NCBI GenBank assembly: GCA_913057175.1
Contig: CAJXNP010000031.1
Location: forward strand, 1 to 39,333
Reading direction: 5' to 3'
Origin: an uncultured Cytophagales bacterium
Lineage (GTDB): Bacteria; Bacteroidota; Bacteroidia; Cytophagales; Cyclobacteriaceae
DNA: 39,333 nt
Part shown: in pieces, positions 18,006 through 26,267 of the stretch
Layout: each line of letters starts with the position of its first letter
Position numbering within the stretch: the first letter of the stretch is position 1
Program-made: the position numbers and the translations under genes
Notes under the pieces: model-generated
The model's database searches: none
Told to the model about the DNA's origin: nothing
The model's input: only the letters and a program-made list of their open reading frames with translations

Positions 18006-18099
18006 AAACTAGTTAATGTGACAATTGTTTTGAATGGCGGTAAATTTTTTTGAAAAAAAATGAATATGGAACCAGGACAGCTAATTCTTAAGCGTTGCT

Positions 18100-18480
18100 T
18101 TACGGCATATTATTTATTAACCATTGTTCGGCCTCATCATAATCCGTAAAAATCTTAAATCGATAACCCCGTTGATGGCAAACGGATTCCCAGAATTTTA
18201 CGATTTCCAGGTTCCCTTTAGAAATTACCAGGCTGGCAGTTAGATCGTCAAAACCAGGTAACTTTTGTTCGTAGAATTTAACCAGGTTTAATGCATCCGA
18301 TTCGGAAACGTTAAAATTTATTTCCCTGAAATCTGTGAGAATATATTTAATATTGTTCTCATTAATGGCGTTGCTGATCAGCTTGGCATCTGCTACTATA
18401 GAAAGAAAGTTGTTACGCGGACCCGACATTTTCATCACTAAATATCCTGTTCTTTTTTCGATCGATGTCTGGTTATCCAT
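18100..18480 (-). CDS. STAS/SpoIIAA-like protein, paralogue A
   Basis: I place the start at ATG 18480 (MDNQTSIEKR), which matches the starts of the two paralogues; the frame runs 17 codons further up without support. About 126 residues. The fold pattern (GYLVMKMSG, YILTDFREINF, LASLVISKG-like strand, FKIFTDYDEAEQWLI) fits SpoIIAA/STAS-SEC14-like domains such as those with a final EAxxWL helix. The block ALNLVKFYEQKLP...VKFWESVCHQRGY is shared with both neighbours. No catalytic residues are visible. It is probably a regulatory or scaffold domain protein. Third gene of a tandem triplet. Confidence 0.78.
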   Translation of the reverse strand: MDNQTSIEKRTGYLVMKMSGPRNNFLSIVADAKLISNAINENNIKYILTDFREINFNVSESDALNLVKFYEQKLPGFDDLTASLVISKGNLEIVKFWESVCHQRGYRFKIFTDYDEAEQWLINNMP

Positions 18481-18586
18481 AATTAATTTAAAAAATTCAT
18501 TGCAACTAACTAAAAATCGCTGACTTATCACCTGCCAAAGGTAAATAATGTTTTTTTCAAAATTAATGGCATGTAATATGGGATGT

Positions 18587-18988
18587 TTATTTACTTGATA
18601 ATCTATGCGCTACTATTTGGTTAGTAAGCCAATTTTCTCCTGTCGAATAGTTAGTAAAAACCTTAAACTGATAACCCCGTCGATGGCAAATTGATTCCCA
18701 GAATTTTACGATATCGAGGTTTGACTTAGAAATAATAAGACCGCCAACAAGATTGCTAAAGGCAGGTAATTTTTGTTCGTAGAATTTGACGAGATTTAAT
18801 GCATCTGAAAAGGGAACATTGTAATTGATTTTTCTAAAATCAGCGAGTACATATTTCACATTGTATTTTTGAACGGCTTCATTGATTTTCTTTGTGTCTT
18901 CAACTATGGATAGCAGATCATTCCGTTGGCCAGATTCTGATATGACAATATACCGTTCCTTTACCTCAATAGCTGCTATATTTTTCAT
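18587..18988 (-). CDS. STAS/SpoIIAA-like protein, paralogue B
   Basis: This 133-residue protein aligns end to end with its neighbours on both sides. Shared blocks are YVLADFRKINYNV, SDALNLVKFYEQKLPAF, VKFWESICHRRGYQFKVFT and the final ENWLT. It differs in a short C-terminal extension (AHRLSSK). Gaps of about 100 bp on each side separate it from the others, so each copy may have its own leader. Function is inferred only from the fold-like pattern. Confidence 0.78.
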   Translation of the reverse strand: MKNIAAIEVKERYIVISESGQRNDLLSIVEDTKKINEAVQKYNVKYVLADFRKINYNVPFSDALNLVKFYEQKLPAFSNLVGGLIISKSNLDIVKFWESICHRRGYQFKVFTNYSTGENWLTNQIVAHRLSSK

Positions 18989-19085
18989 ATAATGGCTTTC
19001 TGTTGGTTAATCTTAATTGCAAAAATACATTTCATCTTAATTAGATTACCTATTCTTTTTGATAGGAAAAACCTGTGTGATAAAA

Positions 19086-19481
19086 CTAGCTGGGTGAACT
19101 ATGCTCTTCAATTTGGATAGTTAGCCAATTCTCTGCAGCCTTGTAGTCGGTAAATAATTTGTATTGGTAACCTCTTTTGTGACAAACGGATTCCCAGAAC
19201 CGGGCAATTTCAAGATTTCTTTCCGTCACTACAAGACTAATAACGGATTCGCTAAACCTTGGCAATTTTTGTTCATACAGTTTGACAAGGTTAAATGCGT
19301 CTGCCAGAGGAGTATTGATGATGACATCCCGGTAATCTACCAGGGCGAACTTAACGTTGTTGGCTTCTGCAATTTCGTTTAACTTTTTTGTCCCTTCTAT
19401 GATAGCAAGAAGATTCCGTTTTCCGTGAGCCGTTACAACTACATAACCTTCCTTTATCTCAAACTCAGTATTGTTTTCCAT
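19086..19481 (-). CDS. STAS/SpoIIAA-like protein, paralogue C
   Basis: The 131-residue first member of the triplet on the minus strand. It carries FALVDYRDVIINTPLADAFNLVKLYEQKLPRF-type blocks and FWESVCHKRGYQYKLFTDYKAAENWLT, clearly paralogous to A and B but the most divergent. Its start follows the stop of the nucleotide cyclase gene by 326 bp on the same strand. A link between these STAS-like proteins and the cyclase is possible but rests only on proximity. Confidence 0.78.
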   Translation of the reverse strand: MENNTEFEIKEGYVVVTAHGKRNLLAIIEGTKKLNEIAEANNVKFALVDYRDVIINTPLADAFNLVKLYEQKLPRFSESVISLVVTERNLEIARFWESVCHKRGYQYKLFTDYKAAENWLTIQIEEHSSPS

Positions 19482-19807
19482 TAATGTTAAAATTGCAATA
19501 AAATGGTTTTTTTGTTTCGTATGATTAAATCAAAGATTCAAAATTATGAATTATTTGCAAATAAAGTTAATTATCTTTACAAAAAATGCCTTAAATGTTT
19601 CTAAGTAAGACATTAATTGTAATTTTTTCTGTAAGTCTATTTTAAGAAATTGACATCAGGAGTTTGCCAGATGTCTTTTTTAATAGAGTACCACAATAAT
19701 TAAATTTGATACTATTCTGCTATTTAAATTCTGCTGAAAAAGGAAGAATATTGTCAACTTGGATAACCACCTTGATGGGAAAGGATATTTAGATTAAAAT
19801 CTAAAGA
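19482..19807 (-). other. Intergenic leader before the STAS triplet
   Basis: These 326 bp are AT-rich and non-coding. GACATC at 19652-19657 and GATGTC at 19670-19675, followed by a T-run on the plus strand, can form a short hairpin. No plus-strand gene needs a terminator here. No other feature was seen. Confidence 0.35.
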
Positions 19808-21745
19808 TCAGATTAAGCTCAGCACCTGAACGGGTTCTTTTCGCCCTTTGATATGAACTTCTTTGAAATCTGTCGACTCTCCGTTTTTAGCAGACATATG
19901 ATCGTATACATCCTTAGAAATCAATATTTTAGTCCCTAATTCTTTATTTAATTGTTCAATTCTTGCTGCGATGATGACTGTATTACCGGTAATGGAATAT
20001 TGTTTTCTGTCTACCGTTCCAACATTCCCAGCTACTACATAGCCCGCATGCAAGCCTATCCCAATGTTGGTCTCCGGAATTTTTCCCGTGTTCGCCTTTT
20101 CATTAAGGGTTTCAATGATCATTAGTGCTGCGTGAACGGCATTATCACAATCGTTTCCGGAAGAAACCGGCGCCCCAAAAGTTGCCATAAAGCCATCTCC
20201 AAGTAATTGATTGATGATCCCGTTATTTTGCTGGACAATGTCGATCATAAAACCAAAAACATCATTTTGGAATTGGATGATCTCTTCCGGTGCCTTGGTC
20301 TCCGCAAAGGGAGTGAAGTTGCGGATATCCAGAAACATAATGCACACAAATTTTCTTTCTATTTTATCAGTAATCTCTTCTGTAAGAAGCGCTTGCGCGA
20401 CAGCGCCAGAGACCTGCTGGTTGAGAAGGTTTTTGATCCGTTTTTCGGCATCCGCCAATTTATTCCTGGCAATATCAAGATCGTTATAGGCTACTTGCAG
20501 CTTTGAATGGTCTCTTTTTTTGCTCTGATAGAGGTAGTACAAGGCAAAGGCGACTACCAGTAAAAAGACTGATCCTATTGCAAGATTATTTCGGAAGCGT
20601 GTTTGTTTCTGCAAGTTGATTTCACTTTGCGTGAGCCGAAGTTCTTTGATTTCCTGATCTTGCCTTAGCAGGGTTATTTCCTGGTTTACCCTTTCCTGGT
20701 CCAGAAGGGCTAATTCCTTTTGCCGTTCCTCCTCTGCGTATTTGTCTTGTAGTTCCGTATACAGTTTGTAGTATTCCAGGGATTTTTTGTAATCTTTTTC
20801 CTCCTCCAGTTGCTCGGCAATCCGTTTTATCTCATCCTGCGTTTGTTGTTGAGGATCCTCTCCGGCTTTTGCTTCTTTCTTGGGTTGAGGATCGTAAGTC
20901 GTTAGGTTATCCGAAACACTGGTTTCAATCACTTTGCGTGCTTCTTTGATGTTTTGGACATTGTCAATTTTGCTTTGAGCCCTCAGCACTCCTGAGGAGT
21001 CATTGGCTCTTAAATAATCGTCTTTTGCCAATACATAATAGTCCAGGGCATCTTCCAGTTTGTTTTGCTGCTTATAAATATCACCAATATGAGTTCTGAT
21101 CTCTGTAATCTGCTGACTGTTGCCTTTATCCCTCAACAAATTGATTGCTTTTTGATAGTTTTCTATCGCTTTCGCATAGTATCCTGCTTTTTCATTTGAC
21201 TCCGCCATTTTTACCGTAGCGCTGATATTGACTTCATCAGTTGTTTCGGAAATTACTTCGCCTATGCCGAGATTACCCAGGTTTCTTTTGAAGAAATTTC
21301 CCTCTACCGCCTTTTTATCTCTTTGAGCAATGGCGTCAATTTGTTCGAGATATTCACCGATCAATGGATCGGATTCTGTATAGTCGATTTTATTGGCTTC
21401 AGCCTGTGCAAGTTCAAATGCTCTCTTTGCTTCCAAATATTGTTCTCTTTCAAAATAAGCTCTGCCTGCCCAAACATGGGAAAGAGGTTTCAGATAATAG
21501 TCACTTTTTTGGATGTTGGTATTTGATGGGGCAATGATATTGTCTGCCAGGTCCTGGGCCTGTTTGGCGTATCGAACGGCCTTCCGTGGATCAGATTGTA
21601 GTGATAGCCCGGTTAGCTTATGCAAAATCAAGAGTTTTTGCTTGCCGTAAGAGGTATCAAGCGAGTCTTCGAGAGCCTTTATATTTTGAGCATTTAATTG
21701 TGTAAAACTCAAAATGACAACAATAATTGATAGCGCGATTTTCAC
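19808..21745 (-). CDS. TPR-containing class III adenylate/guanylate cyclase
   Basis: The 645-residue protein has a Sec-type leader (ending LNAQ, 1-20). TPR-like helical repeats fall near 90-120, 180-245 and 315-345, then a coiled coil (330-380), a membrane helix (385-406) and a cytoplasmic linker plus cyclase domain (about 465-640). Metal-binding Asp473 (MFLDIRNFTPFA) and Asp517 (LLGDGFMATFGAP) are present, as is Arg595. The usual adenine-selecting Lys position is Gln513, the partner Asp is Ser584 (QYSITGNT), and the transition-state Asn is Ile591. The sensor part is predicted periplasmic. The product nucleotide is uncertain. It is divergent from the ACT-domain gene. Confidence 0.88.
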   Translation of the reverse strand: MKIALSIIVVILSFTQLNAQNIKALEDSLDTSYGKQKLLILHKLTGLSLQSDPRKAVRYAKQAQDLADNIIAPSNTNIQKSDYYLKPLSHVWAGRAYFEREQYLEAKRAFELAQAEANKIDYTESDPLIGEYLEQIDAIAQRDKKAVEGNFFKRNLGNLGIGEVISETTDEVNISATVKMAESNEKAGYYAKAIENYQKAINLLRDKGNSQQITEIRTHIGDIYKQQNKLEDALDYYVLAKDDYLRANDSSGVLRAQSKIDNVQNIKEARKVIETSVSDNLTTYDPQPKKEAKAGEDPQQQTQDEIKRIAEQLEEEKDYKKSLEYYKLYTELQDKYAEEERQKELALLDQERVNQEITLLRQDQEIKELRLTQSEINLQKQTRFRNNLAIGSVFLLVVAFALYYLYQSKKRDHSKLQVAYNDLDIARNKLADAEKRIKNLLNQQVSGAVAQALLTEEITDKIERKFVCIMFLDIRNFTPFAETKAPEEIIQFQNDVFGFMIDIVQQNNGIINQLLGDGFMATFGAPVSSGNDCDNAVHAALMIIETLNEKANTGKIPETNIGIGLHAGYVVAGNVGTVDRKQYSITGNTVIIAARIEQLNKELGTKILISKDVYDHMSAKNGESTDFKEVHIKGRKEPVQVLSLI

Positions 21746-21831
21746 AGAACGAATTTAATGAGAATTTTAGAAAGTGATTACTTTGCGATATTGAATATCA
21801 AAGCGTTCCTTTAATATTACTTTAAGTTAAC

Positions 21832-22236
21832 ATGTCCGGAGAATCGAAGCTTTCCATCTTGTTGAAAGAGCTAAATCCCACATTACATAGTGGTGAATAT
21901 GTTTTTTGTTTGATACGAAAACTAAATGAATCGGATATCGCTGATTGCATTTCTATGTTCAAGGAAGATGAAGGCTATTCTATTGTGATGCTGAAAGAGA
22001 ATGCGGATAAATTAGCTTTAGAATACAAAGGCGTTTATTCCTGGATCACCCTATCTGTTCATTCATCATTGGAAGCAGTTGGTCTGACTGCAGCAGTTTC
22101 AGCTTCTTTGGCCGAGCAGAATATCAGTTGCAATGTCATCGCTGCTTATCATCATGATCACATTTTTGTACCAGTACTGGATTCAAAAAAAGCTATGAAA
22201 TGCTTGATTTCTCTATCCAATCTCCACGCCAGGTAA
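21832..22236 (+). CDS. ACT-domain protein
   Basis: The 134-residue protein consists of two ACT-like halves. The second shows SWITLSVHSSLEAVGLTAAVSASLAEQNISCNVIAAYHHDHIFVP, a recognisable block of small stand-alone ACT-domain proteins related to aspartate-kinase regulatory domains. These bind small ligands such as amino acids. It lies 86 bp from the divergent cyclase start and 118 bp before the DUF481 gene. The ligand is unknown. Confidence 0.82.
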   Translation: MSGESKLSILLKELNPTLHSGEYVFCLIRKLNESDIADCISMFKEDEGYSIVMLKENADKLALEYKGVYSWITLSVHSSLEAVGLTAAVSASLAEQNISCNVIAAYHHDHIFVPVLDSKKAMKCLISLSNLHAR

Positions 22237-22354
22237 ATTTCTATTGATGGTTTTTGCTTTTAATTCAATAAAAGTATTTTAGTGAATAAATGATTCCTAC
22301 CCGGGAAGTCGATTTCCAAAAGAAAAATATTGCACTAAACCAAACCAGTACAAA

Positions 22355-23377
22355 ATGAAATCAACCATTTACCAGTTTACAATTTTTATGCTATTTATTG
22401 CTACCCACTCTTTAGCCCAAACAGACTCCTTAGTATTTAGTAACGGCAATAGTATGGTAGGAGAGATCAAGAGTATGGATCGGGGAGTTCTTACTATCGA
22501 AACAGATTATAGTGACAGTGATTTTAAAATAGAATGGAGTGGGATAAAAGAGCTCTATGCCAATACTAATTTTCTGATTTCCCTGGCTGATGGAAGTCGT
22601 TACAATGGAAGGTTTAGATCCACAGGGGACGGAAAATTAATTTTGGTTACAAATTGGGGGGAGGAAGTTGAAACGGAAAAATATAACCTTGTCTATTTAA
22701 AGGCAGTTGACAGTGACTTTTGGAGCAAGCTATATGCTTCACTGGACTTAGGGTTTAGTTATACAAAATCAAACAATCTAAGGCAGCTTAGTGCACGAAG
22801 TAACCTGGGATATATTGCCGAAAGATGGTCAACGGATATTTCCTTCAATTCTGTTAACTCTACACAGGATGATGTCGATCCAATCAGGAGAACGGATGGT
22901 GGACTTACTTACCGATATTTTTTGCCGAAAGATTGGTACTTTTTAGCAAATGTTTCCTTCCTGTCAAACACTGAGCAGAAACTTGATCTTCGGACAAATG
23001 GAAAAATAGGTTTGGGAAAATATATCCTCCACACGAATAAAAGTTACTTTGGGTTTCAGGCGGGAGCATCATTTAACAATGAAAAGTTCACAACCGAAGA
23101 ATCTTCTCATCAGAGTTTAGAAGCATTTGTAGGGTCTGAATTAAATCTTTTTGATATCGGTGATTTATCTTTACTGACAGCAGGCAACGTCTATCCAAGT
23201 GTCACGGATGGTGGTCGTTGGAGAGCGGATTTCAAGATTGATACGAAATACGATCTTCCACTGGACTTTTATATAAAACTGGGCTATTCTATCAACTATG
23301 ATAATCAGCCGGTAGAAGGGGCTTCAGCAACCGATTATGTTTTTCAGACGTCATTTGGTTGGGAGTTGGATAACTAA
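22355..23377 (+). CDS. DUF481-family outer-membrane protein
   Basis: The 340-residue protein has a Sec signal (ends THSLAQ). An N-terminal beta region (VFSNGNSMVGEIKSMDRGVLTIETDYSDSDFKIEW) is followed by a barrel with alternating aromatic strands (LGFSYTKSNNLRQLSARSNLGYI) and a terminal SFGWELDN. This is the DUF481 arrangement (salt-induced outer-membrane protein-like). It ends 17 bp before the next lipoprotein gene, so the two are probably one operon. Its role in the envelope is unknown. Confidence 0.85.
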   Translation: MKSTIYQFTIFMLFIATHSLAQTDSLVFSNGNSMVGEIKSMDRGVLTIETDYSDSDFKIEWSGIKELYANTNFLISLADGSRYNGRFRSTGDGKLILVTNWGEEVETEKYNLVYLKAVDSDFWSKLYASLDLGFSYTKSNNLRQLSARSNLGYIAERWSTDISFNSVNSTQDDVDPIRRTDGGLTYRYFLPKDWYFLANVSFLSNTEQKLDLRTNGKIGLGKYILHTNKSYFGFQAGASFNNEKFTTEESSHQSLEAFVGSELNLFDIGDLSLLTAGNVYPSVTDGGRWRADFKIDTKYDLPLDFYIKLGYSINYDNQPVEGASATDYVFQTSFGWELDN

Positions 23378-23394
23378 ATTTTATAGAGAATAGA

Positions 23395-24540
23395 ATGATC
23401 AGAAGAATCTTAAATATTGGCTTGGCAACTATCATATTTTGGTTGTTTGCTTTGTGTAGTTCCAAAAAGGAAGCTGCCATCACCATCAACATGGAAGACA
23501 TTGCTGATCACTACGAAGGTGTATTTCCCTGTGCAGATTGTGAAGGGATCCGATATGATTTGGTCCTGGATGCGAATGGAACCCTGACGGAAACTATGCT
23601 TCATCAGGGAGAATCTTCCAATGAAATTATTCATTCGGGGCGATGGTACCTGGAAAACGACACCACACTGAGAGTCGAATTACCTGATGACGAAAAATAC
23701 TTTTTTATTCATGAGAATGGTCTTGAGTTATTGAATAAAAAAAGAAATAAGATTGAATCCGAATTGAAGGAGATGTATCGACTGAAAAAATCCGGAAATG
23801 ATGCATCGGACGAGCAGGTAGAAAATATCATGAGAAACAGAATGAGGGCGATGTCTCCTGCTGAGCTGGATACGGAAACAGATTTCAAAGCACGAGGAAA
23901 TGAGCCATTTTGGAATCTGGAGATCGACTTCGAGAGATACCTGATCTTTACCACAATGGAAGGAGAGGAAATACGAACAGATGATCTGGACATCAACAAG
24001 GCACAGGATGCGCCTGTGTCCAGGATAAGAGGTATCATAGGAAATTCAAGTATACTGGTGACCATTCGCGAGCAGCAATGTCATGATTCGATGTCAGATG
24101 AAGTATTTAGAAACATCGTCAGGGTAGAAGTGATGAACGAAGGAAATATGGATTATGAGGTCTATGAAGGTTGTGGGGAGTTTATGCCTGATTACCGCCT
24201 TCATGATATTTGGGTTCTTACTAACATAAACAATGAAGAATTGGATAAAGAACTTTTGAATAATAATGAAACACCGGTATTTGAATTTTATTCAGAAGAA
24301 GAGCGATTCCTGGGAAACCTGGGTTGCAACAGTGTAAATGGAAGCTTTTTTGTAGCTGAAAAAGGTGCTATTCAATTTGGCTTGTTGACATCAACCACCA
24401 ATATGTGCCTGAACATGGATCTTGAAGATAAACTATCAAAAATACTGAACAACAGGAGGTTGAAATACCGGTTTGAAGAACTCAATTTGTTTTTGGAAGC
24501 ATATGATGGAACGAAATTGACGTTTAGAAAGGTAGATTAG
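23395..24540 (+). CDS. NlpE / COG3650 / META three-domain envelope protein
   Basis: The 381-residue protein has a short hydrophobic leader and Cys (LFALCSS), a weak lipobox. Domain 1 (about 35-130) has the NlpE motif FPCADCEGIRYDLVLD. Domain 2 (about 160-270) has FKARGNEPFWNLEIDF, typical of COG3650. Domain 3 (about 275-380) is a META/HslJ domain (IWVLTNINNEEL, LGNLGCNSVNGSF, TTNMCLNMDLE). Each part is linked to envelope stress, copper or novobiocin resistance in other bacteria; here they occur as one chain. It follows the DUF481 gene by 17 bp. Confidence 0.85.
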   Translation: MIRRILNIGLATIIFWLFALCSSKKEAAITINMEDIADHYEGVFPCADCEGIRYDLVLDANGTLTETMLHQGESSNEIIHSGRWYLENDTTLRVELPDDEKYFFIHENGLELLNKKRNKIESELKEMYRLKKSGNDASDEQVENIMRNRMRAMSPAELDTETDFKARGNEPFWNLEIDFERYLIFTTMEGEEIRTDDLDINKAQDAPVSRIRGIIGNSSILVTIREQQCHDSMSDEVFRNIVRVEVMNEGNMDYEVYEGCGEFMPDYRLHDIWVLTNINNEELDKELLNNNETPVFEFYSEEERFLGNLGCNSVNGSFFVAEKGAIQFGLLTSTTNMCLNMDLEDKLSKILNNRRLKYRFEELNLFLEAYDGTKLTFRKVD

Positions 24541-24616
24541 CACTATAGAAATCAGTCTTAAAATGGAGTGGGATTTCAGTTTTAAAAACCTTAGTAATTT
24601 TTTAGTAAATTTGAAT

Positions 24617-24844
24617 ATGAAAAATATAACCCTGGATATACCTGAAAATCTGGATATCGATGAGCGAGAAATAAAGAGATTCCTTGCTGCCAAGATGTAT
24701 GAGTCTGGAAAGCTTTCTCTTGGTCAGGCTGCTGAATTGTCTGGTTTGTCAAAACTGGCTTTTTCTGAAATTTTGGCTGATTATAATGTTTCATTAATAA
24801 ACTACCCACTTTCAGAAATTTTAAACGATGCAGCTAGATTATGA
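24617..24844 (+). CDS. UPF0175-family antitoxin-like protein
   Basis: I chose ATG 24617 (MKNITLDIPENL), because the family starts with this beta strand; the frame begins 18 codons earlier. 75 residues: an N-terminal strand, then a helix-turn-helix-like block (SGKLSLGQAAELSGLSKLAFSEILADYNVSLINY). UPF0175 proteins are encoded next to DUF3368 PIN-like proteins as toxin-antitoxin-type pairs. Here the stop overlaps the start of such a gene by 17 bp, the usual coupling. Confidence 0.85.
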   Translation: MKNITLDIPENLDIDEREIKRFLAAKMYESGKLSLGQAAELSGLSKLAFSEILADYNVSLINYPLSEILNDAARL

Positions 24845-25292
24845 AATAATTATTTCTGATACCAGCTGCTTAATTCTCTTGTTTAAAATTGGTGAGTTAT
24901 CCCTTCTCAATAAGCTATCTGAAAAAGTATACATTACTCCAATTATTAAAAACGAATTTGATAAAAAATTACCTGAATGGATACACGTAAAGTCACCAAA
25001 GAACAAGCTCTATCAGGAAATTTTGCAAATGGCAATAGATCCTATTGAAGCTAGTGCGATTGCTCTTGCTCTTGAATTGGAGAATTCTGTTCTAATTATT
25101 GATGATTTGAAAGGAAGGAAAATTGCGGATAAACTGAAGCTAAAATTTTCAGGGACATTTGGTTTACTTTTGAAAGCCAGACAAGCTGGCGTTATCAATT
25201 CTGTAAAACCTATTCTTAAAAAAATTAAAAAAACTGACTTTAGGTTTAGTGATGATTTGTTTGAATTTATTTTAAAACAAGCCGGGGAGTAA
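24828..25292 (+). CDS. DUF3368 PIN-like nuclease (putative toxin)
   Basis: The 154-residue protein opens with IIISDTSCLILLFKIGEL, the DUF3368/PIN first acidic motif. It continues with EFDKKLPEWIHV, then IDPIEASAIALALELENSVLIIDDLKGRKIA with further acidic residues (Glu and two Asp). These fit a PIN-type metal site. It is paired with the UPF0175 gene immediately upstream. Likely an RNA-cleaving toxin partner, by family association only. Confidence 0.85.
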   Translation: MQLDYEIIISDTSCLILLFKIGELSLLNKLSEKVYITPIIKNEFDKKLPEWIHVKSPKNKLYQEILQMAIDPIEASAIALALELENSVLIIDDLKGRKIADKLKLKFSGTFGLLLKARQAGVINSVKPILKKIKKTDFRFSDDLFEFILKQAGE

Positions 25293-25309
25293 AAAACCTG
25301 AAAACTGGA

Positions 25310-26119
25310 ATGTTTCCCTATCTTCACAAAATATTAAAATCATTCATCGCTATTTTCCTTATTTACATCCTAATCTGCTTACTATTGTTTTTCAGGCAAG
25401 AGAATTTCATATTTTTTCCTTCAAAGCTTTCACTGGATTATCAATTCAGCTTTCCATGGAAGTTTGAAGAAAAATTTATCCCTGTTGATAGCGATGTTTC
25501 CGTTCATGGTATTCTATTTCATGCAGATGCAGCTAAAGGTTTGGTTTTTTATCTGCATGGCAATGCAGGAGCAGTTGATTCATGGGGGTACGCTGCGGAA
25601 CCTTATCTGAAATTAAACTATGATGTGTTTGTACTGGACTACCGGGGTTATGGAAAAAGCGGTGGGAAAATTCATAATGAACATCAGTTTTACCAGGATG
25701 TTCATAAAACCTATGAAAACCTAAGCTCAGATTACGAAGAGAAAAACATAGTTGTGATCGGCTATTCGATTGGGACAGCAGCTGCAGCCAGGTTGGCAGC
25801 AAAGAACCAACCGAAAATGCTCATTCTCCAGGCACCCTATTACAGTCTAAAAGATCTGATGAGCCATATTTATCCATTCATTCCCAAATTTCTTCTGAAT
25901 TACCAATTTGAAACTTATCAATTTGTAAAGGAAGTAGATTGTCCGATCACAATTTTTCATGGTGATGAGGATGAGATCATTTACATGGGATCATCATTAA
26001 AACTAAAAGAACATCTTAAACCAACTGACCAACTGGTCATTATACCTGGACAGGGACATAATGGCATGAATGAAAACCCTTCCTATGTTTCGGGAATTAA
26101 AACATTGCTAAGTAGATGA
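25310..26119 (+). CDS. Alpha/beta hydrolase, membrane-anchored
   Basis: The 269-residue protein has one N-terminal membrane helix (about 10-28, SFIAIFLIYILICLLLFF). Hydrolase motifs are LHGNAGAVDSWG (oxyanion loop), GYSIGT with nucleophile Ser153, HGDEDEIIY (Asp221) and GQGHNGM (His250). It resembles the BEM46/serine aminopeptidase-like group. Its start lies 17 bp after the DUF3368 gene on the same strand. The substrate is unknown; the catalytic triad appears complete. Confidence 0.88.
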   Translation: MFPYLHKILKSFIAIFLIYILICLLLFFRQENFIFFPSKLSLDYQFSFPWKFEEKFIPVDSDVSVHGILFHADAAKGLVFYLHGNAGAVDSWGYAAEPYLKLNYDVFVLDYRGYGKSGGKIHNEHQFYQDVHKTYENLSSDYEEKNIVVIGYSIGTAAAARLAAKNQPKMLILQAPYYSLKDLMSHIYPFIPKFLLNYQFETYQFVKEVDCPITIFHGDEDEIIYMGSSLKLKEHLKPTDQLVIIPGQGHNGMNENPSYVSGIKTLLSR

Positions 26120-26267
26120 TTTGTAGCTTATTTTTTCACTAAATATTATGTGTATTTTTTTGACTCATTGAAAGCCTCGTTTAATTGCCTTCACTGATAA
26201 ATTATGTCATTGATTTCCATAACAAATTTCACGACCTTATAACTTTTCGGACCTAAATCAGATTCCT

